The position numbers and the translations under genes are program-made. Positions 1 through 7,481 of a DNA stretch of 33,963 nt are shown here, in pieces (the first letter of the stretch is position 1; each line of letters begins with the position of its first letter). Source of the stretch: Oxalobacteraceae bacterium UBA4003 (GTDB lineage Bacteria; Pseudomonadota; Gammaproteobacteria; Burkholderiales; Burkholderiaceae_D). The notes beneath the pieces are model-generated. The model was not told the origin of the DNA. It saw only the letters and a list, made by a program, of their open reading frames with translations, and made no database searches. The stretch lies in contig DGBN01000055.1 in the NCBI GenBank assembly GCA_002384815.1, positions 1 through 33,963 on the forward strand, given 5' to 3'.

Positions 1-86
1 CGTTTGATGCGCTCCAGTTTTCCTTGTACATATTCGCGGATGGCCGGGGTTAATTCGAGGTGATGTCCACTGATTGTGAGATTCAT
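1..86 (-). CDS. hpf: Ribosome hibernation promoting factor HPF (5'-partial gene, N-terminus only)
   Basis: The minus strand from 86 reads MNLTISGHHLELTPAIREY and continues to the window edge, so only the first 28 residues are present. This is the conserved N-terminus of the HPF/RaiA (sigma-54 modulation protein) family. These proteins bind the 30S A/P-site region and promote ribosome dimerisation or storage in stationary phase. An AGGAG Shine-Dalgarno sequence lies 6-7 nt upstream of the ATG. The gene directly follows rpoN on the same strand, its classical position in proteobacteria, which explains the old family name. Long versus short HPF cannot be decided because the C-terminus is outside the window. 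Confidence 0.9.
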   Translation of the reverse strand, partial: MNLTISGHHLELTPAIREYVQGKLERIK

Positions 87-114
87 ACAGTGCTCCTATG
101 ATAATTCACTGGAG

Positions 115-140
115 GTTCATGCCTTTACCTGGCCATGAAC
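115..140 (-). promoter_or_regulatory. Intercistronic hairpin between rpoN and hpf
   Basis: GTTCATG (115-121) and CATGAAC (134-140) form a perfect 7-bp inverted repeat with a 12-nt loop in the 90-bp rpoN-hpf gap. No U-tract follows in either direction, so it is more likely an mRNA processing or stability element, or an operator, than an intrinsic terminator. Confidence 0.35.
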
Positions 141-176
141 ACAGCAAGGTATAACAAAAACTACTAAGGACGAGCT

Positions 177-1646
177 CTACAACGACTTGCGCAAATTGAC
201 TGGGGGGATTTTCAAGGCTTCACGGTATTTTGCAACGGTACGTCGTGCCACCACCATGCCTTGTTCCGCCAGCATTTCTGCAATTTTGCTATCTGAGAAT
301 GGTGCTTTCTGGTTTTCGGCTCCTATCAGTTGCTTGATCAGTGCGCGTATCGCAGTTGACGATGCTTCTCCCCCTGTTTCTGTTGCAACATGGCTGCCGA
401 AAAAATATTTCAATTCGAACATGCCATGTGGGGTAAGCATGTATTTCTGCGTCGTTACACGAGAAATAGTGCTCTCGTGTAGACCTAGTGTATCAGCTAT
501 TTCGCGCAACACAAGTGGGCGCATCGCGACCGCACCGTGTGAGAAAAAGTTGCGTTGACGTTCGACAATTGCCTGCGATACACGCAGGATGGTGTCGAAG
601 CGCTGGCGCATGTTTTTGATCAGCCACTTGGCTTCCTGCAGCTGCGAACCTAAGGAGCCTTCCCCTTTGCTTTGCTTCAAAATATTGGCGTACATGCTGT
701 TGACGCGCAGGCGTGGCATGACGTCGTGATTGAGCATGACTTGCCAGCCGTTACGTGTGCGTTTGACGATCACGTCTGGCACCACATAATCGGAGGTGTC
801 GCTGGCGAAAATGGAGCCTGGATGTGGATTGCATTGCTTGATGATGACTTGTGCTTCGCGCAGATCTTCGTCATCGCAATCGAGCGCCTTGCGCAGTTTG
901 TTGAAGTCGCGTTGTGCGAAAAGACCGAGATGGTTTTCCACGATGGCGAGTGCCATGCGGCGTGTGACCATTGCGACTTTCGGCATGCGCCTGATTTGCA
1001 ACGCCAGACATTCAGAAGCGTTGCGTGCGCCGACGCCGGGTGGGTCGAAACTTTGCAGCAGGTTCAATGCAATCTGTAATTCTTCCTGTTCGATTTCAAG
1101 TTCTTCCGGCAGGCGAGAATGAATTTCTTCCAGCTCTTCTTCCAGATAGCCGTTGTCGTTCAGTGCATCGATAATGAGTTCAAGCAATGCCCGGTCGCGT
1201 CGTTCGCGCACGGTGACGCGCATTTGTTCCAGCAAATATTCGCGTAGCGTGGTTTCATGTGCTTCCAGCTGCGGGCGTGCGTCGTCATCTTCCGGTGCTT
1301 TCGAGGTGCGTGCCACATCGTCGAAACTCCATTCGGCATCGCCGTTGGATGCTTCTGCCGGTTCGGGAGCATCGAAGCTGGTGTCACTTTCCGGCGTTTG
1401 CGCATTCGCTTCGACGCTGGCGCCTTCCGGAGTGGTGCCGGCAGCGCCTATCGCACCATCGGCCAGCAGGCGAACGGCGTGGTCTAGCGGATCGTCGGTG
1501 CGTTCCAGCAATGGATTGTCGGCCAGGATCTGTTCGAGTTCCTGATGCAGTTCGAGTGTGGATAATTGCAGCAGGCGTATCGATTGCTGCAATTGCGGCG
1601 TCAATGCCAGATGTTGCGAAACGCGTAATTGCAGGGATTGCTTCAT
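177..1646 (-). CDS. rpoN: RNA polymerase sigma-54 factor RpoN
   Basis: This 489-residue sigma-54 factor directs RNA polymerase to -24/-12 promoters and depends on AAA+ enhancer-binding activators. The N-terminal activator-interacting region is Gln/Leu-rich (residues 1-50, starting MKQSLQLRVSQHLALTPQLQ). An acidic, low-complexity stretch covers about 60-130, then comes the core-binding domain. A helix-turn-helix region lies near 378-415, and the diagnostic RpoN box ARRTVAKYRE is at 467-476, close to the C-terminus. The length is typical (about 480-500). It lies 23 bp downstream of lptB and upstream of hpf, the conserved lpt-rpoN-hpf order, so it is probably cotranscribed with the LPS genes. 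No strong Shine-Dalgarno precedes the ATG. A candidate target promoter is present in this window at 24443-24459. Confidence 0.98.
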   Translation of the reverse strand: MKQSLQLRVSQHLALTPQLQQSIRLLQLSTLELHQELEQILADNPLLERTDDPLDHAVRLLADGAIGAAGTTPEGASVEANAQTPESDTSFDAPEPAEASNGDAEWSFDDVARTSKAPEDDDARPQLEAHETTLREYLLEQMRVTVRERRDRALLELIIDALNDNGYLEEELEEIHSRLPEELEIEQEELQIALNLLQSFDPPGVGARNASECLALQIRRMPKVAMVTRRMALAIVENHLGLFAQRDFNKLRKALDCDDEDLREAQVIIKQCNPHPGSIFASDTSDYVVPDVIVKRTRNGWQVMLNHDVMPRLRVNSMYANILKQSKGEGSLGSQLQEAKWLIKNMRQRFDTILRVSQAIVERQRNFFSHGAVAMRPLVLREIADTLGLHESTISRVTTQKYMLTPHGMFELKYFFGSHVATETGGEASSTAIRALIKQLIGAENQKAPFSDSKIAEMLAEQGMVVARRTVAKYREALKIPPVNLRKSL

Positions 1647-1669
1647 AGGGCTTGGTCTGGTTTCCGCCG

Positions 1670-2410
1670 TTACATGCGGAAGTGTTCGCCCAGGTAGACG
1701 CGGCGTACCGATTCATTGGCAATGATGTCGTCCGGTCGGCCGCTGGCAAGCACGGCGCCCTGGTTGATGATGTAGGCGCGGTCGCAGATGCCCAGAGTTT
1801 CGCGCACGTTGTGATCGGTAATCAGGACGCCGATACCGCGTTCTTTCAGGAAACGCACGATGCGTTGAATTTCAATCACGGCGATCGGATCGACGCCGGC
1901 AAACGGTTCATCCAGCAAAACAAAGCGCGGATTGGTTGCCAGTGCACGGGCGATTTCGACGCGACGGCGTTCACCGCCGGACAAGGACAAGGCCTGACTC
2001 TCGCGCAATTTTTCAATCTGCAAATCGGCCAGCAAGGTGTCCAGGCGTTCTTCAAGTTGCTCTTTACTCAAGGCCTTGCCATTCACGCGTTGCAGTTCCA
2101 GCACTGCGCGAATATTGTCTTCCACGCTGAGTTTGCGGAATACCGAGGCTTCCTGCGGCAGATAGGACAAGCCGAGCTGGGCGCGTTTGTGGATAGGCTG
2201 GCGTGAAATATCGACGCCATCCAGTTCGATGCGGCCGGCATCGGAGGGTACCAGGCCGACGATCATGTAGAAGGAAGTGGTTTTACCGGCGCCATTCGGA
2301 CCCAGCAAACCGATTACTTCACCGCTCTCAACCTGCAGCGCGACATCGCGCACCACCTGGCGAGCGCCATAGCTTTTTTGCAGGCCGCTGACTATCAACT
2401 TGCTCGACAT
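1670..2410 (-). CDS. lptB: LPS export ABC transporter ATP-binding protein LptB
   Basis: LptB is the cytoplasmic ATPase of the LptB2FGC complex, which extracts LPS from the inner membrane. The 246-residue protein carries Walker A GPNGAGKTT (37-45), the signature LSGGERRRVEIARAL, Walker B FVLLDEPFAGVDP and the H-loop ITDHNVRETL. It shows the LptB-type continuation after Walker A (SFYMIVGL). The frame stays open upstream to 2560, but that 50-residue extension is unlike the family and lies antisense-free within lptA. I therefore chose the ATG at 2410, which begins MSSKLIVSGLQKSYG and follows the lptA stop by 1 bp. An AAGG-type ribosome site lies inside the end of lptA. Translational coupling to lptA is likely. 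Confidence 0.97.
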   Translation of the reverse strand: MSSKLIVSGLQKSYGARQVVRDVALQVESGEVIGLLGPNGAGKTTSFYMIVGLVPSDAGRIELDGVDISRQPIHKRAQLGLSYLPQEASVFRKLSVEDNIRAVLELQRVNGKALSKEQLEERLDTLLADLQIEKLRESQALSLSGGERRRVEIARALATNPRFVLLDEPFAGVDPIAVIEIQRIVRFLKERGIGVLITDHNVRETLGICDRAYIINQGAVLASGRPDDIIANESVRRVYLGEHFRM

Positions 2411-2411
2411 C

Positions 2412-2975
2412 TTATGGGGCCTTTGTCGTATCTGTTGCGCGCGGCTGGATGATGGCCTTGATACGGCCGGCACCGGATTTGCTGTCGCCGCTTGCAGTGT
2501 TGTGGACGGTAAAGAATTCGGCACGAGTATCATAGGAAATGTATTCGCCGTTGACTTCATCGGTGGTCTTGCCGTTTTCCAGGCGGCGCATGCGTGCCTT
2601 GGAAAACAGTTTCATGACTTCGTTCTTGTCGTCGTATTCGATGCGCTCAGCCTCGCCGTCTATCCATTGATCCGGGCCGCCATCGCGTTTCTGACGAAAG
2701 CTGGCAAGCGTGCCGGGGGCGGCATACATGACGACAAATTGATAGCCGGCGGGATCTTGCGTAACGACCATCTTGTTGGCTTTCATCAGGATAGAACCGC
2801 GCGTCAGTACGACATTGCCGATGAAGGTGTTGATCTGCTTGACATCGTCGTACTGCATCTGATCGGCTTCGACGTTGGTCGGCTGGCTCGCATCGGCTTT
2901 TTCGGCATGCACGACAGGCATGGTACAGATGCCTGAGAGAAGCAGCAGTGCAGGGAGGAATCGTTTCATGCGCAT
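2412..2975 (-). CDS. lptA: Periplasmic LPS transport protein LptA
   Basis: This 187-residue periplasmic bridge protein carries LPS between LptC and the outer-membrane LptD/E. A Sec signal peptide is visible (MRMKRFLPALLLLSGICTMP, cleavage after VHA near residue 24). The mature part is the beta-jellyroll OstA domain, with repeated short strands such as IEADQMQYDD-like NVEADQMQYDD and WIDGEAERIEYDDKNE. The C-terminus is a short, polar, disordered tail. Length matches the family. The second Met (residue 3) is an alternative start. It is separated from lptC by about 40 bp and from lptB by 1 bp, consistent with one transcript. Confidence 0.95.
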   Translation of the reverse strand: MRMKRFLPALLLLSGICTMPVVHAEKADASQPTNVEADQMQYDDVKQINTFIGNVVLTRGSILMKANKMVVTQDPAGYQFVVMYAAPGTLASFRQKRDGGPDQWIDGEAERIEYDDKNEVMKLFSKARMRRLENGKTTDEVNGEYISYDTRAEFFTVHNTASGDSKSGAGRIKAIIQPRATDTTKAP

Positions 2976-3014
2976 TTTCTAAAAAATCGATCGATTAAAA
3001 GCCGGGTCACGTTA

Positions 3015-3614
3015 TCAGTGAGTGACGATGGGCGACTGATACCGGCCTTTTACATTGCTGGACAAGCGAAATTCGCCGGTCGCATTGTTGGCGAACATGT
3101 CCGAGCCGGTTAATACCGATTCTCCAACTTTTATTTCAACCGGCTTCGGCGTTTTCATCACGTCATCATCCGGCAGCAACAGCAGATACGAAGTCTTGAG
3201 CTGAAAATCCCTGGAAGTGGCCGATGCCGGTCTGTTGATAAGTACGTTATCGTACATATGAACTTCGCTGCTGTTGTTGGTAATGGTGGCGCGCAGGGAG
3301 CGGCTCACCATGGGCGGCTTGTCCATGCTGTAGCTGTGCATGACAGGATTCTGTATCTGATAGGAATCGTCCTGAGGAAAGTGTTTCATCTCGGACCCGG
3401 TCAGGTTGTAGCGGGCTTCACCGGTTGTACTCATGCGGACGAAATTGAATTTTTCCACATAAAAATCCGGTTCCGTACGCGTGCGTTCGGGCAGCGAATC
3501 TTCGGTTTGTCGCTGCATGACTTCAAGCAGCCAGAAACTGCCAAGTGCCAAAGCCGCGCTGAATGCAATCAATACTATCAGGCGTACGCTGTTGGTGGGG
3601 GTGGCGCTTTTCAA
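3015..3614 (-). CDS. lptC: LPS export protein LptC (TTG start)
   Basis: LptC is the bitopic inner-membrane protein that hands LPS from LptB2FG to LptA. No ATG or GTG exists close to the conserved N-terminus. The best start is TTG at 3614, which overlaps the kdsC stop as TTGA, a typical 4-bp coupling junction. It gives 199 residues with one N-terminal membrane anchor (SVRLIVLIAFSAALALGSFW, about 9-28) and a periplasmic LptC/YrbK domain (for example PDFYVEKFNF, TGEARYNLTG). The frame is open far upstream through kdsC, but that Arg-rich stretch is an overlap artefact. A GAGGCGG sequence in kdsC about 20 nt upstream could serve as ribosome site, although its spacing is poor. Confidence 0.9.
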   Translation of the reverse strand: MKSATPTNSVRLIVLIAFSAALALGSFWLLEVMQRQTEDSLPERTRTEPDFYVEKFNFVRMSTTGEARYNLTGSEMKHFPQDDSYQIQNPVMHSYSMDKPPMVSRSLRATITNNSSEVHMYDNVLINRPASATSRDFQLKTSYLLLLPDDDVMKTPKPVEIKVGESVLTGSDMFANNATGEFRLSSNVKGRYQSPIVTH

Positions 3615-4177
3615 GATAGATACGGCGCCAGTGCCGCCTCGTAGTTGCCTTGTGCGCGCAGGATGAAGTCGCATAATTCGCGTGCCGCACCACGTCCGCC
3701 GCCGGCTTGTGTCACGTAATGCACGCGTGTACGTACTTCGGGATGCGCATTCGGTACGCTGGCGGCGAAGCCGACGCGAGACAGTATCGGCAAATCGATG
3801 ACATCGTCGCCGATAAAGCCGCATGCCGCAGCCGCTACTCCGGTTTGCGTCAGCAATTGTTCAAATGCAGTGCGCTTGTCGTGTATGCCCTGGAACACGT
3901 GATGAATACCGAGATCGGTGGCGCGGCGCAACACGATAGGGGACTGACGTGCGCTGATGATGGCGGTAGCGACACCGGATTGCTGCAACAGCTTGATACC
4001 GTGGCCATCGAGTACATTGAAGGTTTTGATGACTTCGCCATCGGCACCGAAATGCAGGCTGCCATCTGTCAGAATGCCGTCCACGTCGAAAATCATCAGT
4101 CGCACATTCGCGGCGCGGGCTGATGCGGCTGATACCGCAGTTGCAGAATTCACGGCAGAATCTGTAGATGAAGTCAT
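3611..4177 (-). CDS. kdsC: 3-deoxy-D-manno-octulosonate-8-phosphate phosphatase KdsC
   Basis: KdsC is a HAD-superfamily phosphatase that converts Kdo-8-phosphate to Kdo for lipid A inner-core synthesis in the cytoplasm. The 188-residue protein has HAD motif I DVDGILTDG starting at D31 (nucleophile D31, general acid D33). It also has the KdsC-typical stretch FNVLDGHGIKLLQQSG, the SAR motif in IISARQSP and the Mg-binding GDDVIDLPIL. An extra Ala/Ser-rich leader of about 20 residues precedes the core. The stop overlaps the lptC TTG start. The ATG overlaps the kdsD stop by one base (TGATG), so kdsD-kdsC-lptC are very probably translationally coupled. Confidence 0.97.
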   Translation of the reverse strand: MTSSTDSAVNSATAVSAASARAANVRLMIFDVDGILTDGSLHFGADGEVIKTFNVLDGHGIKLLQQSGVATAIISARQSPIVLRRATDLGIHHVFQGIHDKRTAFEQLLTQTGVAAAACGFIGDDVIDLPILSRVGFAASVPNAHPEVRTRVHYVTQAGGGRGAARELCDFILRAQGNYEAALAPYLS

Positions 4178-5205
4178 CAGATTACTTTCGCGCGCGTCAA
4201 ATCGTGAATGTGCAGGGCGCCTACCAGCTTGCCGTCGGCATTCGTCACCAGCAGCTGGTTGATACGGAATTCTTCCATTATCTCGACCGCATCTACCGCC
4301 AATTGCTCCGGCTGAACGCTGCGCGGGTTTGCATGCATGACTTCGGCAATCGACAGCGTGGAAAAGTCGCGCTGATTCTCGATCAGGCGGCGCAAATCGC
4401 CGTCGGTGAAGACGCCGATGGCGCGCCCGTCGGTATCGACCACGGCCGTCATTGCCATGCCTTTCTTGCTGATTTCCAGCAGTGCTGTGTACAGGCTGGC
4501 ATCTTCGCCCACGGCTGGAATCGCGTCGCCGGTGCGCATGACATCACGTACGTGCGTCAGCAAACGGCGACCCAGTGCGCCGCCCGGATGGGAGCGTGCA
4601 AAATCCTCTTCACCGAAGCCGCGTGCGTCAAGCAGGGCGACTGCCAATGCATCGCCTATGGCCAGCGTCGCCGTGGTGCTGGCAGTCGGCGCCAGGTTTA
4701 AGGGACAGGCTTCCTTGTCGACCCTGACGTTCAAATGCACATCAGCCAGTTGCGCCAGCGTGGAATCGTCATTGCCGGTGATCGTAATCAAGGTTGCGCC
4801 CATGCGCTTGATGATGGGAACGATGGCGACCAGTTCGCCCGCTTCGCCGGAATACGAAATCGCAATCAGCGCATCGTCGGCCGTGATCATGCCCAGATCG
4901 CCGTGCGAGGCTTCCGCTGCATGAACGAACAGGGCCGGGGTGCCGGTCGAGGCCAGCGTGGAGGCGATTTTACGGGCGATATGGCCGGACTTCCCGATAC
5001 CGGACACCACCACGCGGCCTTTGCAGTTCAATAGCAGCGAAACCGCCTGAATGAATTGTTCGCCGGCTTCATTGCCGATACGTTGTTTCAGCGCAAGAAT
5101 GGCGTCTGCTTCAATTTGCAGTGTATCGCGCGCAAATTGCAGCGCGCGCGCGGCGCTCTTGGCATCAAAAGCTGCTGGTGGATTTTTTGCTTGGGATACA
5201 GTCAT
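4177..5205 (-). CDS. kdsD: Arabinose-5-phosphate isomerase KdsD
   Basis: KdsD interconverts ribulose-5-phosphate and arabinose-5-phosphate, the first committed step to Kdo. The 342-residue protein has a SIS sugar-isomerase domain (GIGKSGHIARK at about 69-79, then HGDLGMI and AISYSGE) followed by two CBS domains (VMRTGDAIP... and VMHANPRS...IHDLTRAKVI). Residues match the KdsD/KpsF family closely, including LNLAPTASTTATLAIGDALA. The frame extends to 5310, but the extra 35 residues do not resemble the family. I therefore use the ATG at 5205 (MTVSQAKNPP). No Shine-Dalgarno is visible there. A TATACT box lies only 6 nt upstream of the ATG, so a very short leader is possible. It is the first gene of the Kdo/Lpt/RpoN unit. 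Confidence 0.95.
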   Translation of the reverse strand: MTVSQAKNPPAAFDAKSAARALQFARDTLQIEADAILALKQRIGNEAGEQFIQAVSLLLNCKGRVVVSGIGKSGHIARKIASTLASTGTPALFVHAAEASHGDLGMITADDALIAISYSGEAGELVAIVPIIKRMGATLITITGNDDSTLAQLADVHLNVRVDKEACPLNLAPTASTTATLAIGDALAVALLDARGFGEEDFARSHPGGALGRRLLTHVRDVMRTGDAIPAVGEDASLYTALLEISKKGMAMTAVVDTDGRAIGVFTDGDLRRLIENQRDFSTLSIAEVMHANPRSVQPEQLAVDAVEIMEEFRINQLLVTNADGKLVGALHIHDLTRAKVI

Positions 5206-5312
5206 GCTGAAAGTATAAACGAATTCGCAAAGCAAAAAACCTGCCAGACAGAACAAAAATATGTTTTGATTCTTCCACGCACATTTCTGCGTCAAGCAGG
5301 CGGTTCGCAACT

Positions 5313-5402
5313 ATGCTCTCTTCTTTGGAGCTCGCACTCCTGTTGCTTGCGGCGGTGGTGGAAGAACTTGCGCACGCAGAAAATCGCTTGCTAAAAGGCT
5401 GA
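5313..5402 (+). pseudogene. 29-codon remnant resembling the N-terminus of a CPA2 (Kef-type) antiporter
   Basis: An ATG at 5313 opens a 29-residue frame, MLSSLELALLLLAAVV followed by a polar tail, ending TGA at 5402. The first 14 residues resemble, from memory, the start of Kef-type cation:proton antiporters, which often lie divergently next to kdsD in related genomes. The hydrophobic start turns abruptly into a charged EELAHAENRLLKG end, as expected if most of a gene was deleted and start and end were joined. The similarity is short and unverified. The rest of the 318-bp gap (5206-5523) holds only small dyads, for example CACCTG-N5-CAGGTG at 5452-5468. Confidence 0.25.
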
Positions 5403-5523
5403 AGAGTGGCGGTTGTGGTTGACGGTAGTCATATGAAGACGGAAAATTGCCCACCTGTAATGCAGGTGCCTGCCACGATCAGTAATCGTCAGTAGTAAAG
5501 TCATAGTAGAACAGCCGTAATCA

Positions 5524-7098
5524 ATGCGATTCGGTGCGCGTTCTTTTCGAGATATCAATATTCTCTTGTTTTCAGGTGGTGATTTGAGCGTTTCTTCCGG
5601 CAGTTTTCCTCGTCAGTCTCATGCGTCGTCCGTTTCCGGGCGCGACGATGCGACGAGTCCGCCTGCTGCTTCGCTGCGGCCCTTGTATGTCGATCTCGAT
5701 GGCACGCTGACGTATACCGACCTGCTATTTGAATCGGTCCTGTTGCTGATCAAGCGCAATCCGTTTTATCTGTTCTTTTGTTGCATCTGGCTGCTGCGTG
5801 GACGCGGTAATCTGAAATCGCAGATTGCGCGGCGAATTGAACTGGATGTGTCCCTGCTGCCGTATAACGCTGCGCTGCTGGCATATTTGCAGAGTCAGCG
5901 TGTTGCCGGTCGCCGCCTGGTATTGGCGAGCGCATCGGATCGTGCGCTGGTGCAGCAGGTGGCTGATTATCTCGGCATCTTCGATGCAGTATTGGGCAGC
6001 GATGAGACGCTCAATTTGAAATCCTCCGCCAAGCTGCGGGCGATTGAAGCAGATGCCGGTGTGCACGGTTTTGCCTATGCCGGCAATACTGCGGCAGATC
6101 TTGCCGTGTGGGAGCACGCGGCTGAAATCATCGTCGTCAATGCATCACCCGGCATTACAAGCCAGGCGCAGAAACTGCAGGCACCGGTCTTGATCATTCC
6201 GCCACGCCCATTCAAATGGCGACTGGTGATAAAAGCATTGCGTCTGCATCAATGGGCCAAGAATGCCTTGCTGTTCGTGCCTTTGCTGGCGGCGCACGAT
6301 CTGGATGGCGAGAACTGGCTGGCAACCCTGCTGGCTTTTGTCGCGTTCGGGATGTGCGCATCGGCGACGTATGTCATCAACGATCTGTTCGATCTGGCAT
6401 CGGACAGGGCGCACCCGCGCAAGCAGGCGCGACCGTTTGCGGCAGCGACGCTGACGATTCCGTTCGGCGCCATGCTGGTGCTGGTATTGCTGCCGCTGTC
6501 CTTGTTGCTGGCGGCATCGATTTCACTGTCGTTTTTCGCTTTAATGGTCTTGTACGTAGTGGTGACTCTGCTGTATTCGGCGCGCCTGAAACAGATTGCG
6601 ATTGTCGATGTCCTGGTTCTCGCATCGCTGTATACACATCGCATACTGGCCGGCGGCCTGGTCAGCGAGGTGGCGATTTCCAACTGGTTGCTGGCGGTGT
6701 CGCTGTTCATGTTCCTCAGTCTGGCACTGGTCAAGCGTTGTGCCGAACTGGAATTCATGAGCGGTGACGGCAAGGTGGAGCTGGCCGGTCGAGGCTATCG
6801 CACCAGCGATTTGTCGTATCTGATCTCGATGGGCATCGCCAGCGGTTTTGTCGCGGTCATGTTGCTGGCGCTGTATATCGATAGCCAGGTCGGCGGTGCC
6901 ATGTATCCGTATGCGGAAATACTGTGGCTGATCCTGCCGTTGATACTGTTCTGGGTCATGCGTTTGTGGCTGAAAATTTCGCGCATGGAAATTCACGACG
7001 ATCCCTTGCTGTTTGCGATTACCGATCGCATCAGCTGGATCATCGCTGCACTGGTTGTCTGCGTGGCATTGGCAGCAACCCTGGGAGTGATGCCATGA
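5524..7098 (+). CDS. HAD phosphatase::UbiA-family prenyltransferase fusion (polyprenyl-phosphate phosphoribosyltransferase-like)
   Basis: This 524-residue two-domain membrane protein is first in a three-gene unit. Residues about 52-225 form a HAD-type phosphatase (DLDGT at 57-61, LASASDR, AYAGNTAADLAVW). Residues about 235-524 are a polytopic UbiA-type domain with the Mg/prenyl-phosphate motif NDLFDLASD (286-294) followed by HPRKQARP and a second conserved YTHRILAGG (370-378). The NDxxD...HPxKxxRP pattern is that of the decaprenyl-phosphate phosphoribose synthase branch rather than quinone prenyltransferases. I infer transfer of phosphoribose from PRPP to a polyprenyl phosphate, with the HAD part removing the 5-phosphate. 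No ribosome site precedes the ATG. TTG at 5584 (residue 21), preceded by AGGTGG, is an alternative start. It overlaps the next gene by ATGA. Confidence 0.8.
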   Translation: MRFGARSFRDINILLFSGGDLSVSSGSFPRQSHASSVSGRDDATSPPAASLRPLYVDLDGTLTYTDLLFESVLLLIKRNPFYLFFCCIWLLRGRGNLKSQIARRIELDVSLLPYNAALLAYLQSQRVAGRRLVLASASDRALVQQVADYLGIFDAVLGSDETLNLKSSAKLRAIEADAGVHGFAYAGNTAADLAVWEHAAEIIVVNASPGITSQAQKLQAPVLIIPPRPFKWRLVIKALRLHQWAKNALLFVPLLAAHDLDGENWLATLLAFVAFGMCASATYVINDLFDLASDRAHPRKQARPFAAATLTIPFGAMLVLVLLPLSLLLAASISLSFFALMVLYVVVTLLYSARLKQIAIVDVLVLASLYTHRILAGGLVSEVAISNWLLAVSLFMFLSLALVKRCAELEFMSGDGKVELAGRGYRTSDLSYLISMGIASGFVAVMLLALYIDSQVGGAMYPYAEILWLILPLILFWVMRLWLKISRMEIHDDPLLFAITDRISWIIAALVVCVALAATLGVMP

Positions 7099-7472
7099 GT
7101 CAGATGGCAGCCTTGGGACTGGCACTATTTTGTGTATGCCTGACTGCTGCGGCACAGGTATTGCTGAAGATGGGCATGTCGGCGCCGGTGATTCAGCAGG
7201 CAATGTCGAATGGCATGCGTTCAGTCTATTGGCTGGCGCTGACCAGTCCGATGATCTGGGGCGGCATGATCTGCTTCGGTGCGAGTGCGGGCCTGTGGCT
7301 GCTGGTACTCGGCAAGCTGGAAGTCAGCATGGCGTATCCATTGATTTCGCTCGGCGTCGTGTTGACGACGCTGGCGGGGATATTTATTTTGGGCGAATCG
7401 GTCAGTATCTACAAGATACTCGGCGTATCGCTGGTGATCGCGGGCGTGCTCGTCCTGTCGGTAAAGAGTTAA
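7095..7472 (+). CDS. Small EamA/SMR-type membrane protein (ArnE-like lipid-sugar flippase subunit)
   Basis: This 125-residue protein has four hydrophobic segments (about 4-22, 45-68, 74-95, 103-122) and the EamA/DMT signature region (LLVLGKLEVSMAYPLIS, then GVVLTTLAGIFILGESVS). Length and pattern match ArnE/ArnF-type half-size transporters. Those are proposed to flip undecaprenyl-phosphate-aminoarabinose. Small multidrug exporters share the fold. The ATG lies within the ATGA overlap with the upstream UbiA fusion stop, and the next gene starts 9 bp after its stop. The neighbours point to a polyprenyl-phosphate-sugar as cargo rather than a drug. This is inferred from context only. Confidence 0.8.
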   Translation: MSQMAALGLALFCVCLTAAAQVLLKMGMSAPVIQQAMSNGMRSVYWLALTSPMIWGGMICFGASAGLWLLVLGKLEVSMAYPLISLGVVLTTLAGIFILGESVSIYKILGVSLVIAGVLVLSVKS

Positions 7473-7481
7473 GGAATTGGA

